Part shown: positions 54,842-62,973 of the stretch, in pieces
Layout of the letters: the number at the start of each line of letters is the position of its first letter
How positions within the stretch are numbered: the stretch's first letter is position 1
Source: Nitrospira sp. KM1
GTDB lineage: Bacteria > Nitrospirota > Nitrospiria > Nitrospirales > Nitrospiraceae
Direction of reading: 5' to 3'
DNA: 64,000 nucleotides
NCBI RefSeq assembly: GCF_011405515.1
Contig: NZ_AP022671.1
Coordinates: 744,001-808,000 of the forward strand
The notes under the pieces: model-generated
Database searches by the model: none
What the model was told of the DNA's origin: nothing
The model's input: the letters and a program-made list of their open reading frames with translations, nothing else
Translations under genes and position numbers: made by a program

Positions 54842-54912
54842 GTATGCCGCTTGGAAGTCCATGCATTCCGGTAACCGGACTCTCGTATTCGCATCACCGC
54901 CTTTTCTGACCG

Positions 54913-56004
54913 ATGAAGATTCTTTTCCGATATCTGCTGCGTGAGTATGCCAAGATCTTCATGATGTGCTTTTCAGGACTCATGACGATCTATCTCGTCA
55001 TCGATTTTTTTGAAAAGGTCCGGCGATTTCTTCGCTACGATGCCAGCTGGCTCGATGTGCTGGCCTACTTTGCGTTAAAGGTCCCGGCCATTTCGTTTCA
55101 GATCGCTCCCCTCGCAATCTTAATGGCAACCCTCCTGACTCTCGGGCTTCTGTCCCGCAGCCATGAAATTACGGCCATGCGCAGTTGCGGAATCAGTCTG
55201 CCCTGGATCGCCTCTCCATTTCTTTCGCTGGCTACGGTGGTCGCCCTGATCCTGCTCTTGTTCAGTTCGACGGTCATTCCGCTGGCATCCAACAAAGCGG
55301 AGGAAATCCGCGCGATTCGGATCGAGAAAAAGCCGCCTTCCACGGTCGTGAAGCTGCCTCAGCCATGGGCGAGAATGGGGGCCGATCATCTGCTTCATGT
55401 CGCCACTGTGGCAATCGGCGGTGAAGCGCTCGGCGGTGTGCAACTGTTCCACTTCGACACGACATTCCGGCTGGTGGACATGACGGAAGCGGAAGAGGCG
55501 AGATACGCAGGCGGAGCATGGACGCTGTACAGGGGCTTCAAGCGTATTTTCAACCGGGACGGTTCAATCACCCTCAACAGCTTCGAGCGGATGCCGGTCC
55601 CACTCACGCTCATCCCTGCTGATTTCACCACTTGGCTGGCCAGTGAGTCGGAATCGATGACGTTCCGGACCATTCGGGAATATACAGGACGCCTGTATCA
55701 GAACAGTTCGCAGATTACGCGGTTGAGGACGGACTACTATGGACGTATCGCATTTCCATTCGTGACGATCATCATGGTCCTGATCGGCATTGCCTTGAGC
55801 CTTCGACGCAGCGGCGTGCGCGGTGGCAGTATGGCCATTGGCATCGGGCAAGCCCTGGCTATCGGGTTCTGCTATTGGACCACGCATTCCATCGCGATCG
55901 CCTTCGGCCGCGGCGGGGCCTTGCCTCCTATTGTTGCAGGGTGGCTTACCGATGTATTGTTCATGAGTTACGGCCTATATTTGATGCTCAAGGTTCGCTA
56001 CTAA
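54913..56004 (+). CDS. lptG: LPS export permease LptG
   Basis: The second YjgP/YjgQ-type permease has the same length (363 residues) and layout as LptF: MKILFRYLLREYAKIFMMCF, FQIAPLAILMATLLTLGLLSR and SHEITAMRSCGISL (coupling helix), then a periplasmic domain and three C-terminal helices. The order lptF-lptG is conserved in many Gram-negative bacteria. LptB, C, A, D and E are not in the window. Confidence 0.94.
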   Translation: MKILFRYLLREYAKIFMMCFSGLMTIYLVIDFFEKVRRFLRYDASWLDVLAYFALKVPAISFQIAPLAILMATLLTLGLLSRSHEITAMRSCGISLPWIASPFLSLATVVALILLLFSSTVIPLASNKAEEIRAIRIEKKPPSTVVKLPQPWARMGADHLLHVATVAIGGEALGGVQLFHFDTTFRLVDMTEAEEARYAGGAWTLYRGFKRIFNRDGSITLNSFERMPVPLTLIPADFTTWLASESESMTFRTIREYTGRLYQNSSQITRLRTDYYGRIAFPFVTIIMVLIGIALSLRRSGVRGGSMAIGIGQALAIGFCYWTTHSIAIAFGRGGALPPIVAGWLTDVLFMSYGLYLMLKVRY

Positions 56005-56161
56005 GACTTCAAATGATTCTTTAAGTACGGCAAGCCGAGACTTGGATCAAACCCACGCGTGAACAGTTAATGAGAGCCTGGCTTCGAGCGGTCGGCGGTT
56101 GACTGATTTCCTCGCTTCCGGTAAGTAATGGTTGGGGATTTTCCTAAGAGGAATGAATAGG

Positions 56162-57418
56162 ATGCGGGCTCGTGTCGTGGTGACGGGACTGGGCGTTGTC
56201 TCCCCGATTGGGATTGGAATCAGTGAGTTCTGGAAATCGGCTTTGGCAGGCCGCTCCGGCATCTCCGCGATCAGAGGATTCGATCCTTTCCCGATAGACG
56301 GCTATCGCTCCAAAGTGGCCGGCCAAGTCCTCAATTTTTCTCCTGAACAATACATCGATTCCGTTCAACCGGACCGCGTCGACCGTTACGCCCAGTTTGC
56401 TTTGGTGGCGGCCAAAGAAGCCCTCACGGATTCCGGCTTGCAAATGACGAGAGAACGGCCGCACAGGGTGGGCGTCTTTGTGGGAGCAGGCATGGGCGGC
56501 ATGGTTATGGGAGAGAGGGAAATTACCCAACTCTATAATCATCAAAAACCTCACCGTGTCCATCCCAATTTCATTCCTGTCATTACGCTGAACAGCGCAT
56601 CAGGCATCGTGGCCATGGCATATGGAGCGAAGGGCCCGAATGTCACGATTTCGACCGCCTGTTCTTCCAGTGCTCACGCGCTGGGGCAAGGTCTTCACTG
56701 TATCCGCGAAGGCCGCGCCGATGCCGTAATCGTCGTGGGAGCCGACGCCAGCATCACACCGCTGGTATTCGCCGGCTTCTGCTCTCTGCGCGCCCTTTCG
56801 ACCAAGCACAACGAACAGCCGGAGCGTGCGTCGCGGCCATTCGATTTGGGCCGTGACGGGTTCGTCATGGGAGAAGGAGCCGGGGCCCTGATCCTGGAAT
56901 CGCTGCCGCATGCGAAAAAACGCAAAGCTAGAATCTACGCCGAAATCGCCGGGTACGCCGCTACGAGCGAGGCCTACCACATGGTCATTCCACGCGAAGA
57001 CGGTGAAGAAGTCGCGACGACGATGCGCCTCGCCCTCGCAGACGCCGGCATGACCGCTTCGCAGATCGATTACATCAATGCCCATGCGACCTCCACATCG
57101 ATTGGTGACGCCGTCGAGGCGAAGGCGATCCGTCAACTCTTTAAGTCACGCGCTGATAAAATCGCCATCAATGCCACAAAATCGTTGGTGGGACATACCT
57201 TGGGGGCTGCGGGATCGCTCGGAGGCATCGCGTCGGTGCTGGCATTGCAAACCGGGCAGATCCACCCCACCGCGAACTATGACGAGCCCGATCCTGCATG
57301 CACCCTAGCTGGGGTGAGTCGCACGACACAGGAACGGAAGATCAAGACGGCCCTCTTGAATGCCTTTGGATTCGGCAGCAATAACGCCGCCGTGGTTTTC
57401 AAACGTTTTGCCGCGTAG
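56162..57418 (+). CDS. fabF: Beta-ketoacyl-ACP synthase II (KAS II type)
   Basis: Start with AGAGGA nine bases upstream; ATG at 56153 is in frame. The 418 residues carry Cys167 in TACSSSAHAL, His308 in NAHATSTS, Lys340 and His345 in GHTLGAAG, the Cys-His-His triad of condensing enzymes that elongate acyl chains using malonyl-ACP. It is followed within ten bases by an acyl carrier protein gene and then lpxD. This suggests a dedicated chain-making pair for lipid A or another envelope lipid, although a housekeeping FabF cannot be excluded. Confidence 0.92.
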   Translation: MRARVVVTGLGVVSPIGIGISEFWKSALAGRSGISAIRGFDPFPIDGYRSKVAGQVLNFSPEQYIDSVQPDRVDRYAQFALVAAKEALTDSGLQMTRERPHRVGVFVGAGMGGMVMGEREITQLYNHQKPHRVHPNFIPVITLNSASGIVAMAYGAKGPNVTISTACSSSAHALGQGLHCIREGRADAVIVVGADASITPLVFAGFCSLRALSTKHNEQPERASRPFDLGRDGFVMGEGAGALILESLPHAKKRKARIYAEIAGYAATSEAYHMVIPREDGEEVATTMRLALADAGMTASQIDYINAHATSTSIGDAVEAKAIRQLFKSRADKIAINATKSLVGHTLGAAGSLGGIASVLALQTGQIHPTANYDEPDPACTLAGVSRTTQERKIKTALLNAFGFGSNNAAVVFKRFAA

Positions 57419-57427
57419 GAACATGTC

Positions 57428-57736
57428 ATGAGCGATCGCGAAATCCTGCAAAAAATCATTCAAGCGCTGGCGGAATATCTCCGCCGCGATCCGTCATCGA
57501 TCGATGAAACGTTTCACTTACGAGACGATCTCGGTTTGGACTCCATGGCCGTCATCGAGTTGCTCTATAAGATAGAAGAAACCTTCAATCTTCAGATTCC
57601 CGATCAGGATCTTCCCGCCCTCACGACGGTGGGAGCGGTCTCCGCTTATGTCCAAAAACGTCTGGCGCCGCAGAAACCCGCCGCATCGGCCAAACTGGCC
57701 AAGGCTGCCACGACTTCAAAAAAGAAAAAAGCGTGA
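57428..57736 (+). CDS. Acyl carrier protein
   Basis: The 102-residue protein is a normal ACP domain (residues 1-80) with the phosphopantetheine attachment Ser39 in [11 protein letters not shown], plus an Ala/Lys-rich tail (about 83-102, ending TTSKKKKA). The tail is unusual for AcpP and may be for specific partner binding. It lies ten bases after the ketoacyl synthase and overlaps the region before lpxD. Confidence 0.94.
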   Translation: MSDREILQKIIQALAEYLRRDPSSIDETFHLRDDLGLDSMAVIELLYKIEETFNLQIPDQDLPALTTVGAVSAYVQKRLAPQKPAASAKLAKAATTSKKKKA

Positions 57737-57738
57737 CC

Positions 57739-58857
57739 ATGCCACGTTCCGACTCTCCGGTAACCTTGACGCAAATCCACACATTGGTTGGCGGCACGCT
57801 CCATGGGAGCGGCGAAACTCATATCTCCCATCTGGGTTCGCTCGGGGAAGCGCTTGATGATGCGCTCTCCTTTGTCGCCAACGACCAGGCGCTCCGGGCG
57901 GCAGGATCGCTCCGAGCAGGCGCCTTATTGTGTCACCGACACATTCCTGAACTTTCCATTCCCCAGGTGGTCGTGCAGCATCCACTGCTAGCCTTTGCGC
58001 AGGTCGCTCAAACCTTCTTTGTGCTGCCTTATAGGCCACGGGGGATTGGCGCGAATCTCACGAGGGGAACCGGCGTGAAAATCGGGGCCGATCCGTCAAT
58101 CTGGCCGTTCGTCACCCTGGGAGACCACGTCACGATCGGCGCACGCGTGACGCTGTACCCTGGTGTATTCGTCGGCTCAGGAAGCAGCGTCGGCGATGAC
58201 AGCATCCTGTACCCGAACGTCGTCATTCGTGAGGAGTGTTCAATAGGCGCTCGCGTATTCATTCACAGCGGCACGGTTATTGGGTCGGATGGTTTCGGTT
58301 ACGTTCAACACCAAGGGCGTCATCATAAAATTCCCCAACTCGGGGGCGTGGTCATTGAAGACGACGTGGAACTTGGCGCCAATGTGACCATCGATCGGGC
58401 CACGCTGGGGCAAACTATCATTAAAAAAGGGACCAAGGTGGATAACCTCGTCCAGATCGCACACAATGTCACGGTGGGTGAACATGCCATCGTCGTGGCA
58501 CAGGTAGGCATCGCGGGCAGCACAACCATCGACCATCACGTGATGATCGGAGGCCAAGCCGGGTTGGCAGACCATATTCACGTAGGAGCGCAAGTCATGA
58601 TTGCGGCCCGAGCCGGTGTCAACCGCAGCCTTGAGCCCAACCAGATCGTCTCCGGAGCCCCGGTAATGCCGCACGAGACTTGGATGAAAGCACAAGCCGT
58701 TATTCCCCGCTTACCGGAGCTACGCCAATCGGTTCGGTCGTTGGAACAGCGGATGGCCGCGCTTGAAAATCTGAAGAAAACGCCAGAACCCCGCAAGCGG
58801 CGTGTATCGCAATCCGGCAGAAAGCCCTCCGGCCGCAAACGCACATCGTCGCGTTGA
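57739..58857 (+). CDS. lpxD: UDP-3-O-acylglucosamine N-acyltransferase
   Basis: LpxD adds the N-linked acyl chain in lipid A synthesis. The 372-residue protein has an N-terminal uridine-binding domain and a left-handed beta-helix of hexapeptide repeats (for example [20 protein letters not shown] and [20 protein letters not shown]). The catalytic His is within [15 protein letters not shown]. It ends with a Lys/Arg-rich tail that makes it about 30 residues longer than usual. The GTG at 57733 overlaps the ACP stop; ATG at 57739 is chosen. Confidence 0.96.
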   Translation: MPRSDSPVTLTQIHTLVGGTLHGSGETHISHLGSLGEALDDALSFVANDQALRAAGSLRAGALLCHRHIPELSIPQVVVQHPLLAFAQVAQTFFVLPYRPRGIGANLTRGTGVKIGADPSIWPFVTLGDHVTIGARVTLYPGVFVGSGSSVGDDSILYPNVVIREECSIGARVFIHSGTVIGSDGFGYVQHQGRHHKIPQLGGVVIEDDVELGANVTIDRATLGQTIIKKGTKVDNLVQIAHNVTVGEHAIVVAQVGIAGSTTIDHHVMIGGQAGLADHIHVGAQVMIAARAGVNRSLEPNQIVSGAPVMPHETWMKAQAVIPRLPELRQSVRSLEQRMAALENLKKTPEPRKRRVSQSGRKPSGRKRTSSR

Positions 58858-58867
58858 GCGAATCGAC

Positions 58868-59389
58868 CTATTGCACGATGCCTCGCCAAAAGAATAACTT
58901 TCCCCAATAGAATCCCGCCCAAGGCATCATCAGCGCAGGTAGGGGACTGAGAGAACCCTCGGTCAACGCCCACGTGGACGCTCCAAGCAGCGTGGCGATC
59001 CCCCCGAGATAGGCAACCGGGACGAAGTTTCTGCCTGCATGATCAATAGCCGTTGCCTGCGAAGCCGTTTTTTGTTTTTTCCCCGTCCGTTGAACCGCCA
59101 TCCTGATCCGAGCGGCAAATACGTCCGGAACAGTATCCAGCAGGTATCGGTGATAGCGAGTCTGCACCCAACCAAATAGAATACCGACCAGTAACAGCAC
59201 CGAACTCATTACGAAGGTCGTCCAGGTATAGGAGCCGGATGAAAACAGCTGGTACCCCAAGCCAGCCACCCCGGCAACCATGCAAACCATTCCCAATATG
59301 CCGGAGGGAAATAGAATATAGGACCGCACGTATTGCTTCGCCTGCGCCTGAATCTCCTCTCCGCGCCACATCGCAACCAACTTTGCCAA
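58868..59389 (-). CDS. Hypothetical membrane protein
   Basis: The 173-residue protein has about four hydrophobic segments (28-50, 57-78, 122-138 and 143-165) separated by a basic loop (QRTGKKQKTA). No family was recognised. It is convergent with lpxD; the stops are ten bases apart. Confidence 0.65.
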   Translation of the reverse strand: MAKLVAMWRGEEIQAQAKQYVRSYILFPSGILGMVCMVAGVAGLGYQLFSSGSYTWTTFVMSSVLLLVGILFGWVQTRYHRYLLDTVPDVFAARIRMAVQRTGKKQKTASQATAIDHAGRNFVPVAYLGGIATLLGASTWALTEGSLSPLPALMMPWAGFYWGKLFFWRGIVQ

Positions 59390-59733
59390 TGGAATCCTCC
59401 AAATCTATGCGAGCAGTCAGTGATGTTGCTTCCGACAGAGTTGCATCATAGCATTCTTCAGGCGACATAACATGAGGATGCCAATCCAACGGCTTCGGAG
59501 CGGAACGATACTCGGGCGCTCATCCACAAAAGATGTGAGCCAGGTGTGGATAAGTATGTGGATGGAACAACAAACACTCGTCATTCAGCCAAGAGTGTCT
59601 GATTGCCTAAGACTGAGGCAATGGAGGTTCAACGATTGCGATATGTAAAAGGGCTTCACGCTTCGGCCTTGGCAGCATCGCTGAACGCTGACAAAGCTGT
59701 AGCAGCCGACGGCTGAATGATTTAAAGGAGACC
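59390..59733. other. Intergenic region with DnaA-box-like cluster
   Basis: No ORF is supported. Three 9-mers related to the DnaA box occur: TCATCCACA at 59520-59528, TGTGGATAA at 59545-59553 (exact reverse complement of TTATCCACA) and TGTGGATGG at 59557-59565. A 7-bp hairpin ATTGCCT/AGGCAAT lies at 59602-59622 downstream of the HD-GYP gene. No dnaA, dnaN or AT-rich unwinding region is visible. Confidence 0.5.
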
Positions 59734-61878
59734 TCAAACGGGAAGAATTTCGGCAATAGCGACGCGTTCGACTCGGCCGATACTCACCCACTGTTCGGCC
59801 ATAGGTTCCAGCGCTTCGATGCGCCCCATCACCGTTTCCAGACGTTGAGGAAGATTGGTCGTCTTTCGATACGCCGCAACGACAAGAAATGACCGTAGTC
59901 CTTGAAGGAACATACTGATCATGCCCGCCTGAACATGCCCGGCAGCCTGGTACAATGCGTCCACTTCCTCTACGACAGGGTCGAGTTGAGCAGTCGTGAC
60001 GAAGTCCGTGACGCCGACCTCCCGCAACGCCGTCAGTTTCTGGCTCATGCGAGGCACTCGACTATGTATCTCATGCAGAAATTCTTCGTCCAGCTGATCC
60101 AATTCGCCAAGAATCTGCCGTATCCGCTCCGCCGTCACGTTCATCGGTTCCCGCTCGGCCCGCACAATGACCGCTTCCAGCACATCTCGCGTGGGTTGCA
60201 TCGAGCGAGAGCGAACCTGCTGCAGATCGCGTAAGGCATTCAACAAAGAAGCACCTGAGACCGCATCGAGAGATCGGACAGGAACCGACCTGTCATGTTG
60301 TGTATCGGCATCCTGGATCTCGCCTCCGGCTTCAGGATGGGAATCACTCGATTCGCCGGCCGTTTCCCGCGGATCCGACAATCCAAGATCGACCTCGATC
60401 TGTGCAGAGTAAGGCTCCGCCTCGACCAATTCGGCCGCCTGGAGCTGTGATTCCGACTGGATGCTGGAAGCTCCATGCACGGCAGCGGCAATACGGTCGA
60501 GACCTCTTTGGAGTGACACGACGGCCGAGGTCATCGTCCGCATGTTCTGTTTTCCCACGCGATGTAAGACGGGAAGCAGATCGGTCACCATCCGTTCGAT
60601 TTCCCGTTGATGGACGGTCGAGGCGGACTTGGCCAGATTGGTCAACCCATGCAACATGATGCTATATAATTTTGGACGAAGCGACGCTCTGGCTCCTTCT
60701 CCCAATTGGCGTAGAGCCGCGTGAATCTGTGCAAGCCATTCTCGCGCTTCAAGTGCAAAGAGCCCGATCAGTTCCTTCTCGAAATTCACATCCAAAAGAA
60801 CCGGAAAGCCAGACATAACGGTGGGGCTTTCTTCATCAGCCTCAGGCGTTTTGACACGAGTCGAAATCGTGGCTCCGGCCTCGACCACTCCTTGGATGGC
60901 GGTGGCGAGCGCATCAAGACTTTCGAGAAGTGAGGAAAATTGGTCTGAGGTAGTCGGTGTCGTCCGTCGATCGGCGGGCATGCCGGACGGAAATGCGACT
61001 CGAGCCGTATCCGGGGGCTCGAGCGTTTCGACAATGGCCACAAGGGGAGTTCGGCTCAAGTCCAATTCGCGGGCCTCATGAGACCGCCCGCCATCGATGT
61101 GCAAAACCGGACGAAGAGGGAAATCTGGATTGATGCGCACGACGGCCCCCGACTCCCCCGTCGTCAATCTGACAAGCGTTCCGAGTGGATAGGCCGAGAG
61201 TTGTTGGACCAGTGCCTTGATGACTTCACGTGGAAATGCCTTTCTCTCTGCGACAATCAATTCATGAACCGCCTCATGTGGGAAAAATCGCCGTCGGTAG
61301 GACCGTGGAGAAATCAACGCGTCGAATACGTCGACGACCCCGATAATCTGTGCGAATTCATTGATCGCACGCCCCTTCAATTTGTTGGGATACCCCTGCC
61401 CATTCCAGCGTTCATGCGCCTGACGGACGACATCGGCAAGCCATGCCCATGCCGACCCTACCTTGTGAACGACGTGATAACCGAGTTCCGGATGCTGCTC
61501 GATCAATGTCCGTTCGTCGCCGGTCAATCGTCCAGTCTTCATGACGAGCGACTGCGGCACGGCGAACAGGCCCACATCGTGAAGCAATCCGGCCAATGTC
61601 AACCGATCGAGTTCCTCTCCGTGATACCCCAGTCCTGCCCCAATTTTGGCCGAAAGTATGCTCACGTTGATCATGTTGGTGACGAGCGGAGAGCCGATGG
61701 GGCCGGCCAGAGCATGCACGACGAGATGATCGTTTTGCCGAACGGAATCCCCGATGGCCGCTGCCACTTCGGATACGCACTCAAGGTCAGGGACTTCCTG
61801 CCGTTGAATGGCCGCAGCCACATCCGTCAGGGTGTGCTCAGCCCTTCGGTAGAGATCGACGGTTCGTCGGTCATCCAT
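59734..61878 (-). CDS. HD-GYP domain protein with degenerate Hpt-like domain
   Basis: The 714-residue protein has an HD-GYP domain at residues 50-250: LLHDVG (His100, Asp101) and HERWNGQGYP (155-164). These enzymes hydrolyse cyclic di-GMP. From about 360 a CheA P1/Hpt-like helical region follows (FEKELIGLFALEAREWLAQI, then HGLTNLAKSASTV), in which the phosphoryl His position is Thr. A helical C-terminus completes it. The Hpt-like region is paralogous to the next gene. No GGDEF domain is present. Confidence 0.85.
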   Translation of the reverse strand: MDDRRTVDLYRRAEHTLTDVAAAIQRQEVPDLECVSEVAAAIGDSVRQNDHLVVHALAGPIGSPLVTNMINVSILSAKIGAGLGYHGEELDRLTLAGLLHDVGLFAVPQSLVMKTGRLTGDERTLIEQHPELGYHVVHKVGSAWAWLADVVRQAHERWNGQGYPNKLKGRAINEFAQIIGVVDVFDALISPRSYRRRFFPHEAVHELIVAERKAFPREVIKALVQQLSAYPLGTLVRLTTGESGAVVRINPDFPLRPVLHIDGGRSHEARELDLSRTPLVAIVETLEPPDTARVAFPSGMPADRRTTPTTSDQFSSLLESLDALATAIQGVVEAGATISTRVKTPEADEESPTVMSGFPVLLDVNFEKELIGLFALEAREWLAQIHAALRQLGEGARASLRPKLYSIMLHGLTNLAKSASTVHQREIERMVTDLLPVLHRVGKQNMRTMTSAVVSLQRGLDRIAAAVHGASSIQSESQLQAAELVEAEPYSAQIEVDLGLSDPRETAGESSDSHPEAGGEIQDADTQHDRSVPVRSLDAVSGASLLNALRDLQQVRSRSMQPTRDVLEAVIVRAEREPMNVTAERIRQILGELDQLDEEFLHEIHSRVPRMSQKLTALREVGVTDFVTTAQLDPVVEEVDALYQAAGHVQAGMISMFLQGLRSFLVVAAYRKTTNLPQRLETVMGRIEALEPMAEQWVSIGRVERVAIAEILPV

Positions 61879-61977
61879 ACGTGTTCTTCAATCCAGGGAT
61901 TATTTGACGGACTGTCGACTTCGGCACGACTTGCACCAAGATATCAGGATGAGGGGGAAAATAGTCGGGTGTTGTGT

Positions 61978-62919
61978 CTATGCCTGATGACCGGCTTGCA
62001 GAACCCGGTCGATTGCCGCACGTTCCGTTCGTCCGCATTCAATCCATTGATGAATAAGGTTCTTCACAACGAGAAGACGATCTCTGACCGCATCGATCCG
62101 CCGAGCGGCCAAACGAACGCGATGCTGCGCACACACTGAGAGAAATGTCTGCAGCCCGGACAAAAAGGAGATGGCGGGGACGGCATTGATCTGCTGGGCG
62201 TCTGCCTGCAGTTGCGTCACGTCTTTTAACGACTCTTCCAGCATTCCTTCTCGAGGTCGCGAGGGTTCAGCCAATAGCAGAAGCCGTTCCGCTAACGCGT
62301 CGACGGTGATGTCCAGTGTCTGAGCAAATGCCTCCTCCGATTGGGACATTCTAGCAAGATAACCCTGAATCGCGTCTACTCCCGCCTGCTGAACTCCGGC
62401 TTTGATCTGCGCTTCCACTTGGTCCATCATCGCTCCGACAAGATTCCGATTGTAGGACTCTCCGGGAATCGGATGGCGCGGCAGGCTGCACAGGGCTTGA
62501 AGGAATGCTTCCAACGACACAGAAGGCTGGACTTGGGCCGGTCGCTCTGTCTCGCCATGATCTTCAAATGACACACCTGTGGCACGTGTCAATGCGCTTT
62601 GGATTTGTCCAAGTTGTTTGCAGAGTGAGAGAAAGTCTTGAACGGAAAATGACTTCTGCGGATCGGTCAAGGCTTCAATGAATGGAATGGCACCAAAGCT
62701 TGCCCGTTCAACCTCGGGAAGGTTGATTGTCGCCGCAGAACCACCGAGGTTCGTGACCCCACCGGTCAGTATTCCGATCAATGCGGCATGGCGATCAGGA
62801 TCTGGCCCCTGCTGCAGTTCATCCAGCGCGACATGGATGTTCTGTAGCCATTCCTGTGCTTCCTGAACAAACAGGTCGACCAGTTCCTTCTGAAACTCAT
62901 CTGAAGATTCCCCTGCCAT
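61978..62919 (-). CDS. Hpt-like domain protein without phosphoryl histidine
   Basis: The 313-residue protein starts with FQKELVDLFVQEAQEWLQNI and then GVTNLGGSAATINLPEVER, a clear match to the second half of the adjacent HD-GYP protein and to CheA P1/Hpt domains (canonical AHTLKGSAA). The position of the phosphoryl His is Thr. The rest is helical, with no catalytic motifs. It may be a scaffold or decoy in the same signalling system. Confidence 0.7.
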   Translation of the reverse strand: MAGESSDEFQKELVDLFVQEAQEWLQNIHVALDELQQGPDPDRHAALIGILTGGVTNLGGSAATINLPEVERASFGAIPFIEALTDPQKSFSVQDFLSLCKQLGQIQSALTRATGVSFEDHGETERPAQVQPSVSLEAFLQALCSLPRHPIPGESYNRNLVGAMMDQVEAQIKAGVQQAGVDAIQGYLARMSQSEEAFAQTLDITVDALAERLLLLAEPSRPREGMLEESLKDVTQLQADAQQINAVPAISFLSGLQTFLSVCAQHRVRLAARRIDAVRDRLLVVKNLIHQWIECGRTERAAIDRVLQAGHQA

Positions 62920-62973
62920 GAATCCGGTCCCTCACGCTGTATGCACTCGGTGCACCGCACGCATCATATACGA

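Noticed and set aside
59520-59622. Chromosomal replication origin
   Set aside because: Only three DnaA-like boxes, no AT-rich unwinding stretch and no dnaA, dnaN, gyrB or parAB genes nearby.
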